DNA of 64,000 nucleotides from Hydrogenoanaerobacterium sp032017025 (GCF_032017025.1 NZ_DALZQO010000018.1:1-64000); one strand, 5' to 3'. Shown: positions 7,651 through 16,043, counted from the stretch's first letter. Translations and numbers: made by a program. Notes: generated from the letters alone by a model not told the origin.

Positions 7651-8988
7651 TTATCCGATTCCGCCGTATACAATGCCTAAAATAAACACTGCCGCGGCAA
7701 GAATGATGTACACATATTTTGCGAAGAATGCAAACACCTTGCCAATGGGCTTTTTGCGCCCAAGGTTTAACTCCGCGCCAATCTTTTCGATGCCAAGCAC
7801 CCAAAAGATCATTACAGCACCGAGCAGTGCGCCAAACGGCACCACATAGATTGTAATGGCGTCCATCCATGCGCCCATATAAGGTTCATATTCAATGAAA
7901 ATCCCCACTGCAAACACCAAAGCACCTACCAGCAAAACTGCAGGGGTACGGGTGAGCTTCAGTTTTTTTTGTGCGGCTTCCGCGCACACCTCAAACATAT
8001 TCACCAGTGAGGTTACACCGGCAAAAAGTACCGAAATAAAGAATAGTGTTGCAAACAGCCTGCCCATGGGCATCTGCGCGAATACCTTCGGCAGGGTAAT
8101 AAACATCAGCGGCGGGCCTGCAGATGGGTCCATTCCAAACGCAAACACCGCAGGGATGATAGCAAAACCGGAGAGCAGTGCGGCACAGGTATCGAGCAAT
8201 GCCGTCATACCCGCAGAATGGGGGATATCTTCCTTTTTGCTCAGGTAGCTGCCGTAGATAATCATGCCCGAGCCGGTAATCGAAAGCGAGAAAAAGGCTT
8301 GTCCCATTGCCATAATCCAGGTTTGCGGCTTCAGCAAAAAGTTCCAATCCGGTACAAGCAGGTAGCGGTAACCGTCCACCGCACCGGGTAGAAATGCCAC
8401 ACGAACCGCAAGGATAAGAAATAGAATAAAGAAGGTAGGCATCATAAATTTATTGACCTTCTCAATACCCTTGAGGACGCCGCCAAGCAGGATAAATACC
8501 GTAAGTGCCACTACTGCAAAATGCCATGGCACGCTGCCGAACGCACCGGTCATCTGTGAAAAATACTCTGCCGAATCGGTGGTGATGATCGAACCGGATA
8601 CCGAGCCCCATACCGAGCGCAGCACCCAGCCTACGATAATGGCATATCCAATGGCGATGCCGAGACTGCCGAATAATGGAATAGAGCCCAAGAATGCTCC
8701 GCCTTTTTTGCCGCGTGTTTTCATTGCGTAGTCGTACGAACCGATCGGGCCGGTTCCGGTTAAACGCCCGAGACCGAATTCGCCCGAAAGCCCTACAATG
8801 CCAAACAAAACAACAAATAAAAAATATGGAATCAAAAATGCCGCACCGCCATAAGAGCCCAGGCGGTAAGGAAACATCCAAATGTTGCCCATACCCACGG
8901 CCGACCCGACAGACGCAAGAATAAAGCCAACTCTGCTGTTAAAGCTGCCGCTCTCCAGCGCTGGCTTTTGACGATCAGTATGCCCCAT
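7651..8988 (-). CDS. Sodium:neurotransmitter symporter family (NSS/SNF) transporter
   Basis: A 445-aa polytopic membrane protein of the NSS family, which in bacteria moves amino acids with sodium (LeuT, MhsT, TnaT). The family signature in the first helix is clear: GSAVGMGNIWMFPY near residues 30-45, including the unwound-helix glycine/asparagine region that binds sodium and substrate. About eleven hydrophobic segments are visible, fitting the shorter 11-TM bacterial members. Start ATG 8988 has GAGGTG upstream. It lies downstream of the DtxR/MntR-type regulator on the same strand, separated by a long palindrome, so it may have its own promoter. The substrate cannot be told from sequence. Confidence 0.9.
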   Translation of the reverse strand: MGHTDRQKPALESGSFNSRVGFILASVGSAVGMGNIWMFPYRLGSYGGAAFLIPYFLFVVLFGIVGLSGEFGLGRLTGTGPIGSYDYAMKTRGKKGGAFLGSIPLFGSLGIAIGYAIIVGWVLRSVWGSVSGSIITTDSAEYFSQMTGAFGSVPWHFAVVALTVFILLGGVLKGIEKVNKFMMPTFFILFLILAVRVAFLPGAVDGYRYLLVPDWNFLLKPQTWIMAMGQAFFSLSITGSGMIIYGSYLSKKEDIPHSAGMTALLDTCAALLSGFAIIPAVFAFGMDPSAGPPLMFITLPKVFAQMPMGRLFATLFFISVLFAGVTSLVNMFEVCAEAAQKKLKLTRTPAVLLVGALVFAVGIFIEYEPYMGAWMDAITIYVVPFGALLGAVMIFWVLGIEKIGAELNLGRKKPIGKVFAFFAKYVYIILAAAVFILGIVYGGIG

Positions 8989-9024
8989 GCCTACACCTCA
9001 ATCATTGTAATTATTCTGCTTCGA

Positions 9025-9059
9025 TATTTGCTTTAAACCGTTACGGTTTAAAGCAAATA
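9025..9059. repeat. Perfect 16-bp palindrome upstream of the symporter gene
   Basis: TATTTGCTTTAAACCG is repeated exactly in inverse after a 3-base gap. There is no T-tract on the minus strand, so it does not look like a simple terminator of the regulator gene. It may be an operator or an RNA hairpin in the symporter leader. Confidence 0.7.
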
Positions 9060-9110
9060 CAGAATCTGTCTCTATTGTATATTAGTTTGAGTCTTTTAGC
9101 AAGCCATAGT

Positions 9111-9554
9111 TTATGGGGTTTGGGTGAACAGGGCAAGGCCCCTGAGTTGTTTTACCAGTTGCTCCAGGTTTTCAATTGTCTTTTCATCAAAAAAATGTTC
9201 GATTTGCTCCACTTGTTCAATTTCATCTTCCGTGTGGTTGACCAGGCATAAAAATTCGTGTAGCACCTCATGCCGATACAGCAAATAGTTTCCCAGTTTC
9301 CAACCCTTTTCGGTCAGTTTAATAATGCCGTAGGGTTCGGCATCCACATACCCCAGCTCCTTGAGGTTACTCACCATTTTTGATGCGGACGACGGTCGCA
9401 CACCAAGCATAGAGGCGATGTGATTGATGCGTGCGTATCCATCCCGCTTGGCATAACGGCAAATCATCTCAAGATAATCCTCCATTGCATCGGTAATTTG
9501 GCGGTTGTTCTTAAGCTTGTATCCCTTGAGTGTACGATACTCATTGTTTTCCAT
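9111..9554 (-). CDS. DtxR/MntR-family metal-dependent transcriptional repressor
   Basis: A 147-aa repressor that binds DNA when loaded with manganese or iron. Start ATG 9554 has a GGAG upstream. The N-terminal winged helix spans residues 20-90. The metal ligands of Bacillus MntR can be lined up one by one: D26 and E29 in MEDYLE, H95 in YRHE, and E116, E119 and H120 in VEQIEH. There is no SH3-like third domain, as in MntR. It is divergent from feoAB across a 105-bp gap containing a dyad, so feoAB is the obvious target. The ligand set favours MntR-type chemistry while the neighbours favour ferrous iron; the metal is undecided. Confidence 0.9.
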   Translation of the reverse strand: MENNEYRTLKGYKLKNNRQITDAMEDYLEMICRYAKRDGYARINHIASMLGVRPSSASKMVSNLKELGYVDAEPYGIIKLTEKGWKLGNYLLYRHEVLHEFLCLVNHTEDEIEQVEQIEHFFDEKTIENLEQLVKQLRGLALFTQTP

Positions 9555-9604
9555 GGTATCATCTCCAAAAAAGTTGTAGCACACAGGCAGTTGCCGGAAT
9601 AAAT

Positions 9605-9637
9605 TAGTACAGGGAAACAAAATTGCCCTATACTAAA
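9605..9637. promoter_or_regulatory. Candidate operator in the regulator-feoA gap
   Basis: TTAGTACAGGG and CCCTATACTAA form an 11-bp dyad with one mismatch and an 11-base spacer. The right arm contains TATACT, a possible -10 for feoA. It is the most symmetric sequence in the divergent promoter region, thus the best candidate site for the DtxR/MntR-type repressor. Confidence 0.5.
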
Positions 9638-9659
9638 ATATTAACGGGAGACAACGATT

Positions 9660-9899
9660 ATGAATGAAAATACATCGACTTTATATACGGTTCCTGAGGG
9701 AAAAACCGCAAAAGTGAATTATTTGCTTGCCACAGGCAGTATGCGCAGACGGCTGCAGGATATTGGGCTGATTGAGGGCACCGAGGTAGAGTGCCTGCAA
9801 AAAAGCCCGTCGGGTGACCCTGTTGCCTACTTAATCAGAGGTGCGGTCATCGCACTGAGATCGGAAGATTCGTCTAAAATCATGGTTACATGTAGCTAA
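9660..9899 (+). CDS. feoA: Ferrous iron transport accessory protein FeoA
   Basis: A 79-aa cytoplasmic SH3-like protein that assists FeoB. The start ATG 9660 follows GGGAGACAACG. The conserved core RRRLQDIGLIEGTEVE is at residues 29-44, and the C-terminal IALRSEDSSKI stretch matches the last strands of the family. It is 114 bp upstream of feoB on the same strand with a hairpin in between. No FeoC is seen. Confidence 0.93.
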   Translation: MNENTSTLYTVPEGKTAKVNYLLATGSMRRRLQDIGLIEGTEVECLQKSPSGDPVAYLIRGAVIALRSEDSSKIMVTCS

Positions 9900-9922
9900 A
9901 TGTTTGGCAGGCAGAGCCTGCA

Positions 9923-9968
9923 GATAAGCAGGGTGAGGCAATAAAACGCAGTGCCTCGCCTGCTTATC
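9923..9968 (+). promoter_or_regulatory. Hairpin between feoA and feoB
   Basis: GATAAGCAGG-G-TGAGGCA pairs with TGCCTC-GCCTGCTTATC, about 16 base pairs with a bulge. No T-run follows directly. It could set the feoA:feoB ratio through mRNA processing or weak attenuation. Confidence 0.55.
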
Positions 9969-10013
9969 AAGCTATATATTATTTTTAGAACTATTTATTG
10001 GAGGAAAAGAACA

Positions 10014-12164
10014 ATGGGCTTAACAGCGGATTCAACCGGTATCAAGGCGGTGGACAACGGCCTTGTCATACAAAAGGAAGACCCTACAGATAAGGTGATT
10101 GCCCTTGCGGGAAACCCAAACGTAGGCAAATCAACGGTATTCAACGAACTCACCGGATTAAAGCAGCACACCGGTAACTGGCCGGGCAAAACCGTTACCA
10201 ACGCACAGGGGCGGTATGTACATAAAGATGACGGCTATGTCATGGTGGATATTCCGGGTACTTACTCGCTGATGGCACACTCTGCAGAGGAAGAGGTCGC
10301 GCGCGACTTCATCTGCTTTGGCAACCCGGATGCGGTGATAGTGGTGTGTGACGCAACCTGCCTTGAACGCAATATGAATCTGGTGCTGCAAACCATCGAA
10401 ATCATGTCAAACGTGGTGGTATGCGTCAACCTTATGGATGAGGCGAAGAAAAAAAACATACAAATTGATTTTAAACAACTGGAAGAAAATTTGGGAGTAC
10501 CGGTGGTGGGAACCAGTGCGCGCAGCCGTAAGGGGCTTGATGCGCTGATGGACCGTGTTTCTGAACTTACCACAGGCAAAAAAACGGTTGCCCACGTTCA
10601 CATTCGCTACAACCAACCCATAGAAGCGGCTATTGCACTGGTGGAGCCGGTGATTACCGAAAAGCTGAATGGGCGCCTAAACCCGCGCTGGGTAGCGCTT
10701 AAGCTGATTGATTATGATGAAACACTGGCAGGTACGCTTGCCGATTACCTCGGCTGCAGCCTACTGGATGACCCATTGGTGGTGCAAAAGATTGATGAAG
10801 CGCGGAAGCATCTTGCCGAAAACGGGCTGACTGAAGATAAACTGCGCGACAGCATTGTTTCTTGCATCGTACTTATGGCAGAGAGTGTCTGTGGTGATGC
10901 GGTTTGCTTTGAAAACTGTAATTACAATGCGCGCGACCGCAAGCTCGACCGTATCTTTACAAGCAAATGGACGGGAATCCCCGTTATGCTGATTCTATTG
11001 CTTGCGATCTTCTGGATTACGATTACGGGAGCCAATTATCCATCTCAGATGCTGTCCAATGGGCTGTTCTGGTTACAAGATCGGCTGACAGAATTTTTCG
11101 TGTGGCTGGGCACGCCGGAGTGGGTGCATGGTGCATTGGTACTGGGTGTTTACCGTGTTTTAGCATGGGTAGTGGCTGTTATGCTGCCGCCTATGGCAAT
11201 TTTCTTTCCGCTGTTTACGCTGCTTGAAGATTCGGGTTACCTGCCGCGTGTGGCATTTAACCTCGATAAAAGCTTTAAAAAATGCTGTGCCTGCGGCAAA
11301 CAAGCGCTTACAATGTGTATGGGGTTCGGGTGCAATGCGGCGGGAATTGTGGGGGCGCGCATCATCGATTCCCCACGCGAACGCCTTATCGCCATCATTA
11401 CCAATAACTTTGTGCCCTGCAACGGGCGTTTTCCAACCCTGATTGCAATTATCACCATGTTCTTTGTGGGTACAGCAGGCGGGGTGGGGCGGTCGCTGCT
11501 TTCCACCCTGCTGCTCACAGGTGTAGTTGTACTGGGCGTACTGATGACCTTTATCATCTCGCGGCTGCTTTCACAAACCATTCTTAAGGGGATTCCTTCG
11601 TCATTCACGCTCGAGCTGCCGCCCTACCGACGCCCGCAAATTGGCAAGGTGATTGTGCGCTCTATTTTTGACCGAACCCTGTTTGTACTAGGGAGAGCGA
11701 TTGCTGTTGCTGCACCCGCCGGTCTCATCATCTGGATTATGGCAAATGTTATGATCGGAGATGCAAGCCTGCTTTCACACTGCGCAAACTTTTTGGATCC
11801 GTTCGCGCGCCTGCTTGGGCTGGACGGTGTTATCTTAATGGCATTTATCCTCGGTTTTCCCGCGAATGAAATCGTCATTCCCATCATCATTATGGCGTAT
11901 ATGGCGACGGGCAGCATTTTGGAGCTCGACAACCTTTCCGAGCTGAAGGCACTGCTGGTAAACAATGGCTGGACGTGGCTTACCGCCGTATGTACTATGT
12001 TGTTTTCGTTAATGCACTGGCCCTGCTCGACCACCTGCCTGACCATTAAGAAAGAAACTCAGAGCCTGAAATGGACCGCGGTGTCATTTTTGGTACCCAC
12101 AGTTACGGGAATTTTAGTTTGTTTTGTATTTGCCGGCACAATGCGCTTATTGGGGTTTGCATAG
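10014..12164 (+). CDS. feoB: Ferrous iron transporter FeoB
   Basis: The main membrane transporter for Fe(II), with an N-terminal G domain. Start ATG 10014 follows TTGGAGGAAAAG; the product is 716 aa. The G motifs are present: GNPNVGKS at residues 33-40 (G1), DIPGTYSL (G3) and NLMDE (G4). The GDI-like spacer follows to about residue 270, then two Gate domains with multiple membrane helices; conserved cysteines appear in CGKQALTMCMGFGCN and in the MHWPCSTTCL segment. It forms an operon with feoA and is probably controlled by the divergent repressor. Confidence 0.96.
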   Translation: MGLTADSTGIKAVDNGLVIQKEDPTDKVIALAGNPNVGKSTVFNELTGLKQHTGNWPGKTVTNAQGRYVHKDDGYVMVDIPGTYSLMAHSAEEEVARDFICFGNPDAVIVVCDATCLERNMNLVLQTIEIMSNVVVCVNLMDEAKKKNIQIDFKQLEENLGVPVVGTSARSRKGLDALMDRVSELTTGKKTVAHVHIRYNQPIEAAIALVEPVITEKLNGRLNPRWVALKLIDYDETLAGTLADYLGCSLLDDPLVVQKIDEARKHLAENGLTEDKLRDSIVSCIVLMAESVCGDAVCFENCNYNARDRKLDRIFTSKWTGIPVMLILLLAIFWITITGANYPSQMLSNGLFWLQDRLTEFFVWLGTPEWVHGALVLGVYRVLAWVVAVMLPPMAIFFPLFTLLEDSGYLPRVAFNLDKSFKKCCACGKQALTMCMGFGCNAAGIVGARIIDSPRERLIAIITNNFVPCNGRFPTLIAIITMFFVGTAGGVGRSLLSTLLLTGVVVLGVLMTFIISRLLSQTILKGIPSSFTLELPPYRRPQIGKVIVRSIFDRTLFVLGRAIAVAAPAGLIIWIMANVMIGDASLLSHCANFLDPFARLLGLDGVILMAFILGFPANEIVIPIIIMAYMATGSILELDNLSELKALLVNNGWTWLTAVCTMLFSLMHWPCSTTCLTIKKETQSLKWTAVSFLVPTVTGILVCFVFAGTMRLLGFA

Positions 12165-12243
12165 CAGCTTTTGTGTCAAACAAGGCCGTTTTCACATAGG
12201 ATAAAGCGGAATGATACTAATATTTTGCAGGAGGAATTGTCTT

Positions 12244-12531
12244 ATGGAAAACGGCAAATACGCGGTGGATTTCTTTTTAGGCGCAAACACACCGCAAGGC
12301 TTTGTTTCTAGATTCGACCAATTGGCAGACCCTGCCGACGGATGGCGTAAGTTCATCCTTAAAGGTGGGCCCGGCACGGGAAAAAGCGGACTTATGAAAA
12401 GGCTGGCAGCGGAGCTTTCACATCGCTGCAATCATCTGGAGCTGATCCACTGTGCATCTGATATAAATTCACTGGATGCGGTTATTGTTCCGGACATCAA
12501 AGCTTCTATCGCGGATGGTACCGCGCCACAT
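12244..12531 (+). pseudogene. Split two-domain P-loop ATPase gene, 5' part (96 codons)
   Basis: Start ATG 12244 has AGGAGGAATT upstream. The 96 codons encode the start of a cytoplasmic ATPase with a Walker A motif, GGPGTGKSG, at residues 41-49, and end in a conserved-looking stretch, DGTAPH. After codon CAT 12529-12531 the frame continues into unrelated residues (ERETDTHKK). The missing remainder lies 9.36 kb downstream at 21890 in the same orientation and frame. The joined protein of 367 aa resembles the PRK06851-type family, which has one good and one degenerate P-loop. As it stands only a truncated protein would be made. If the intervening DNA is excised the gene becomes whole. Confidence 0.85.
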
Positions 12532-12553
12532 GAGCGGGAGACAGATACACACA
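12512..12553 (+). other. Left junction (attL candidate) of the intervening element
   Basis: The coding sequence breaks at CATG 12529-12532. To its left is ATPase coding sequence; to its right, AGCGGGAGACAG begins DNA without homology to that gene. The same CATG occurs at the right junction, 21887-21890. Confidence 0.7.
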
Positions 12554-12642
12554 AGAAACCTGCCGGACAAATTAGCAGATTTCTAAATTGTTGTACATCA
12601 CCAAAACAACGAAACATGTCGCAAACACGGTGTTACTTGTGG

Positions 12643-12781
12643 TATAATAAACGCAAAAGCGTTTATTATACTTGTTCTAATCCCCTTCGGCTCGCCGCTT
12701 ACACGGCAACCGCCGAAGAAGGGCAATTATACCACAAACGCCGCGCGTTTGTGGTATAATAATTCGGTTGCGGTTATTATA
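12643..12781. repeat. Cluster of palindromic repeats with TATAAT cores
   Basis: Three hairpins occur in 140 bp: TATAATAAACGC with its complement (12643-12670, loop AAAA), a perfect 16-bp pair ATTATACCACAAACGC (12726-12741 with 12745-12760), and TATAATAA/TTATTATA (12755-12781). The string TTGTGGTATAATAA occurs twice, at 12637 and 12749. A related palindrome is found at 29178-29206. With the rest of 12533-12851 this makes about 320 bp without a gene, except that it presumably also holds the promoter of the ABC-F gene. Confidence 0.7.
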
Positions 12782-12851
12782 CTTTTAGTAACTGTCTTCG
12801 GTTTACCGCATGTACCGGGCAGAAAAAGCAAGATTGTTTTCGGAGGGTTCC

Positions 12852-14405
12852 ATGAGCGTATTAAATGTAGAAAATGTAACGCACGGTTTTGGTGCGAGAA
12901 GAATTTTAGAAAATGCATCGTTTCGCCTGCTGAAAGGTGAGCATGTTGGGCTTGTCGGCGCAAACGGCGAAGGAAAATCCACGTTCCTTCATATCATTAC
13001 CGGCCAGCTTATGCCGGATGAAGGCAAGGTGAGCTGGTGCAATCACATCACCACAGGCTACCTTGACCAGAGCAGTACCCTTACCAAGGGCAAAACGATT
13101 CGCGAGGTGCTGCGCGAGGCCTTTGCGCATATGTACCAAATGGAGCAGGAAATGCTGGGGATGTATGAGCGTATGTCCGACTGTACCGATGAGGAAATGG
13201 CACAGCTGATGGAGGACGTGGGTGAAATACAGGACATGCTTGAGCACGGCGGCTTTTATGTGCTGGATTCACGCATTGAGGAGTATGCCAACGGCTTGGG
13301 GCTGGGTGAAATCGGCCTGGACAGAGATGTGGGGGAGCTTAGCGGCGGGCAGAGAACCAAGGTACTGCTGACCAAGCTGCTGCTTGAAAACCCGATGATT
13401 CTGATTTTGGACGAGCCCACCAACTTTTTGGATGAAAACCATATTGCATGGCTGAAGAACTTTTTACAAAATTATGAGAATGCATTTATCCTTGTGTCGC
13501 ACGATATCCCATTTCTTAACTCAGTGGTTAACGTAGTATACCATGTAGAGGATGCTGTTTTGACGCGCTACAAAGGTGATTACAACGACTTTATGGCGAT
13601 GTATGAGCTGAAAAAGCGCCAGCTGGAGCAGGCGTATGAAAAGCAGCAGAAGGAAATTGCACACCTTGAAGACTTTATTGCCCGCAATAAAGCGCGGGTG
13701 GCCACCACCAACATGGCAAAGAGCCGCCAGAAAAAGCTCGATAAAATGGATGTCATTGAACTGGGCAGGGAGAGGATAAAACCCATTTTTGCGTTTACGC
13801 CGGCGCGCTCTACGGGCAGAATCGTCATACAAACCAAAGACCTTGTGCTCGGCTATGACGAGCCGCTCACTGCTCCGCTAAGCCTGCTGCTTGAAAAAGG
13901 GCAAAAGATTGCAATCAAGGGTGTCAACGGTTTGGGTAAATCAACCCTGCTCAAAACCCTGCTCGGCATACAACCGCCTATTTCCGGTACGGTGGAGATT
14001 GACCCCTATGTGGAAACCGGCTATTTTGAGCAGGAGCATGCGGCGGGCAGCCACACAGCTCTGGAAGAGATTTGGCGTGAGTACCCCGGCATGACCAATG
14101 CTCAGGTGCGCGGTGCGCTGGCGAAATGCGGGCTCACCACCGACCATATCGAGAGCCAGCTAAAGGTACTAAGCGGCGGTGAAAACGCCAAGGTGCGCCT
14201 GTGTAGGCTGATGCTGCAAAGCATAAACCTACTGGTGCTCGATGAACCCACGAATCACCTCGACACCGACGCGAAGGATGCGCTGAAATGCGCCGTGGCA
14301 GATTTTAAAGGCACAGTGCTGCTTGTAAGCCATGAGCCCGAGTTCTATTCGGGCGTGGCAACCGATGTATGGAACCTTGAGCAGTGGACAACGAAAGTGG
14401 TATAA
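12852..14405 (+). CDS. ABC-F family ATPase (ribosome-associated translation factor type)
   Basis: A 517-aa soluble protein with two ABC ATPase domains and no membrane segment. Start ATG 12852 has TCGGAGGG upstream. The first domain has GANGEGKST, LSGGQRTK and LDEPTNFLD; the second has GVNGLGKST, LSGGENAK and LDEPTNHLD. A charged linker (residues about 240-310, rich in K, E and Q) is the P-site tRNA interaction motif of ABC-F proteins. Such proteins act at the ribosome on stalled translation or in resistance to ribosome-targeting antibiotics; which role applies cannot be told. It is the first gene of the intervening element and ends at a strong terminator. Confidence 0.92.
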   Translation: MSVLNVENVTHGFGARRILENASFRLLKGEHVGLVGANGEGKSTFLHIITGQLMPDEGKVSWCNHITTGYLDQSSTLTKGKTIREVLREAFAHMYQMEQEMLGMYERMSDCTDEEMAQLMEDVGEIQDMLEHGGFYVLDSRIEEYANGLGLGEIGLDRDVGELSGGQRTKVLLTKLLLENPMILILDEPTNFLDENHIAWLKNFLQNYENAFILVSHDIPFLNSVVNVVYHVEDAVLTRYKGDYNDFMAMYELKKRQLEQAYEKQQKEIAHLEDFIARNKARVATTNMAKSRQKKLDKMDVIELGRERIKPIFAFTPARSTGRIVIQTKDLVLGYDEPLTAPLSLLLEKGQKIAIKGVNGLGKSTLLKTLLGIQPPISGTVEIDPYVETGYFEQEHAAGSHTALEEIWREYPGMTNAQVRGALAKCGLTTDHIESQLKVLSGGENAKVRLCRLMLQSINLLVLDEPTNHLDTDAKDALKCAVADFKGTVLLVSHEPEFYSGVATDVWNLEQWTTKVV

Positions 14406-14406
14406 C

Positions 14407-14437
14407 AAAAAGGCAGAGATAGCTTCTCTGCCTTTTT
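14407..14437. terminator. Bidirectional terminator between ABC-F and LysM-GH18 genes
   Basis: AAAAAGGCAGAG and CTCTGCCTTTTT pair around a 7-base loop. The flanking A and T runs serve both convergent genes. Confidence 0.9.
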
Positions 14438-14454
14438 TATTGTAAATAGCGTTA

Positions 14455-15735
14455 TTAGATTACCTTGTTTACATTGTACATAGCCTGAAGCACCTGCCAG
14501 TTTTGCGGGAAATACGAGTTGATGTTCCAGTAGCTTACACCGGCGAGATTGTATTTATCTACAAGGCTTAACCGTGCCGCAATACTGCGTGCATCGTCAA
14601 ACCACACAATATGCTGTTTCCCGTTATCATCGTAATAGGTAAAGAATGGCGCCTGTACGGTGGTGTCGTACTGAATCTGTGCACCCACACGCGACGCGAG
14701 GTTGACCGCCTCAAGGTTGGTGAGAATACGCGCGGCAGTGCCCTGCACAAACGGCAGTGTCCAGTCGTAGCCGTAGTTGGGCATGCCCATTAAAATTTTC
14801 TCACTGGGGATAACCGAGACCGCATATTGCAGCACGCGCTCTACCTGATCAATAGGGGCGACTGCCATAGCCGGCCCGTAGGTATACCCCCACTCGTAGG
14901 TCATGATGATCACATGGTCTACAATTTCGCCATGTGCCGCGTAGTCATGCGCCTCGTACAGCACGCCCTGCTGTGTGGCACTTAGCTTGGGAGCAACGGC
15001 GGTGGTGACAATGTATCCCAATTCATGCAGCCGTTTGGTAATCTTACGTAAGAATTGATTGTATGCCTCGCGGTCTTCGGGGAGCACATACTCGAAATCA
15101 ATATCCAGCCCGAAGTAATTCTTTTCATTAAGTACTTTAATGATATTCTCAATCATTACGTTTTGTACTTTCTCATCGTTTAATATGGTATGTGCAATGC
15201 CGCTGTCAAACTTGCCTCCCTCTTTGATGTTGGTGATAACCATCATCGGTGCAACCCTTGCCTCCAAAGCCCTTGCAATAATCGTTTCATCCGGTATGGA
15301 GATAAGACTGCCATCGGGTTTTACCTGATAGCTGAAAATGCTAATGTAAGTGAGGTTGGGCAGGGTGGCCTGCAAAACGCTGTTTTCAATATCCGGCAAC
15401 GCGTAACCGTTCACATCCATATTGCCCAGCTTTTGAGAAGGAAGGGGAATGATGATAATCTGCCCGAGGTAAATACGGTTAGGGTCGGTAATGTCCGGGT
15501 TCGCCGCAAGAATTTTCTCAACCGTAGTACCGTAGCTTTGTGCGATGGAATAAAGCGATTGCCCAAGCGTTACAACATGGCTCGAACTTTCTGCCGGAAG
15601 AACAAGAGACTGCCCAATCATCAAGCGTTGTACATCTTGCAGCTGGTTGAGAGCAATAATTTGCTGTGGTGATACCCCAAACTGCCGTGAAATCGAATAA
15701 ACGCTGTCACCCGGCCGTATTGTGTATATAACCAA
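14455..15735 (-). CDS. LysM-GH18 spore cortex/peptidoglycan hydrolase (SleL/YaaH-like)
   Basis: A 426-aa protein with two N-terminal LysM modules (residues 1-45, beginning VIYTIRPGDSVYSISRQFGV, and about 50-95) and a glycoside hydrolase 18 domain over the remaining 320 residues. The GH18 active-site stretch is GLDIDFEYVLPED, with the catalytic acid E after the DxD-like aspartates. I place the start at TTG 15735 since AAAGGTG is 7 bases upstream; no classical signal peptide precedes the LysM, as in the B. subtilis spore proteins YaaH and SleL. These bind spore peptidoglycan and act in germination. It lies on the intervening element, convergent with the ABC-F gene. Confidence 0.9.
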   Translation of the reverse strand: MVIYTIRPGDSVYSISRQFGVSPQQIIALNQLQDVQRLMIGQSLVLPAESSSHVVTLGQSLYSIAQSYGTTVEKILAANPDITDPNRIYLGQIIIIPLPSQKLGNMDVNGYALPDIENSVLQATLPNLTYISIFSYQVKPDGSLISIPDETIIARALEARVAPMMVITNIKEGGKFDSGIAHTILNDEKVQNVMIENIIKVLNEKNYFGLDIDFEYVLPEDREAYNQFLRKITKRLHELGYIVTTAVAPKLSATQQGVLYEAHDYAAHGEIVDHVIIMTYEWGYTYGPAMAVAPIDQVERVLQYAVSVIPSEKILMGMPNYGYDWTLPFVQGTAARILTNLEAVNLASRVGAQIQYDTTVQAPFFTYYDDNGKQHIVWFDDARSIAARLSLVDKYNLAGVSYWNINSYFPQNWQVLQAMYNVNKVI

Positions 15736-15822
15736 ATAAATCACACCTTTATACAAAATTTTTCTTTACCATGATATGAAATGTACTGGGCAGACGTTAC
15801 CAAAAATAAAGTACAACCCGTT

Positions 15823-15876
15823 GCACATAGAAATAGATCAGAGGCTTTTTCTGATTTATTTCTATGTGCTTTTATT
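15823..15876 (+). promoter_or_regulatory. Terminator-like leader hairpin before the 42-aa gene and recombinase
   Basis: Arms of 20 bases (from GCACATAGAAATA to TATTTCTATGTGC) with one mismatch are followed by TTTTATT. It sits upstream of the AGGGGGT ribosome site of the 42-aa gene on the plus strand. No plus-strand gene precedes it, so it would act as an attenuator on the leader RNA, or stop a short upstream transcript. Confidence 0.65.
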
Positions 15877-15893
15877 CATTAGGGGGTACTTTT

Positions 15894-16022
15894 ATGAAGC
15901 AGTCAAAGATTATCGTTCTCGAAACCTTTCATTCCAAAAATGAACAGGAGCGAAAACAGCTGCTGCAAAAAAAACTGGACCGATATCTCAAAAACAAGCT
16001 TAAATCATCGCAGAGCCGATAA
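15894..16022 (+). CDS. Small basic protein upstream of the serine recombinase (42 aa)
   Basis: A short gene with ATG 15894 and a strong AGGGGGT ribosome site nine bases away, ending 21 bp before the recombinase start. The peptide has 12 Lys/Arg against 4 Asp/Glu, and residues 16-38 (NEQERKQLLQKKLDRYLK and on) should form one amphipathic helix. I do not recognise the family. Position and charge suggest it is co-made with the recombinase; small basic proteins are known as recombination directionality factors for serine integrases (SprB of SPbeta). That function here is a guess. Confidence 0.65.
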   Translation: MKQSKIIVLETFHSKNEQERKQLLQKKLDRYLKNKLKSSQSR

Positions 16023-16043
16023 TGTTTTTTGGAGGGGTAGTGC

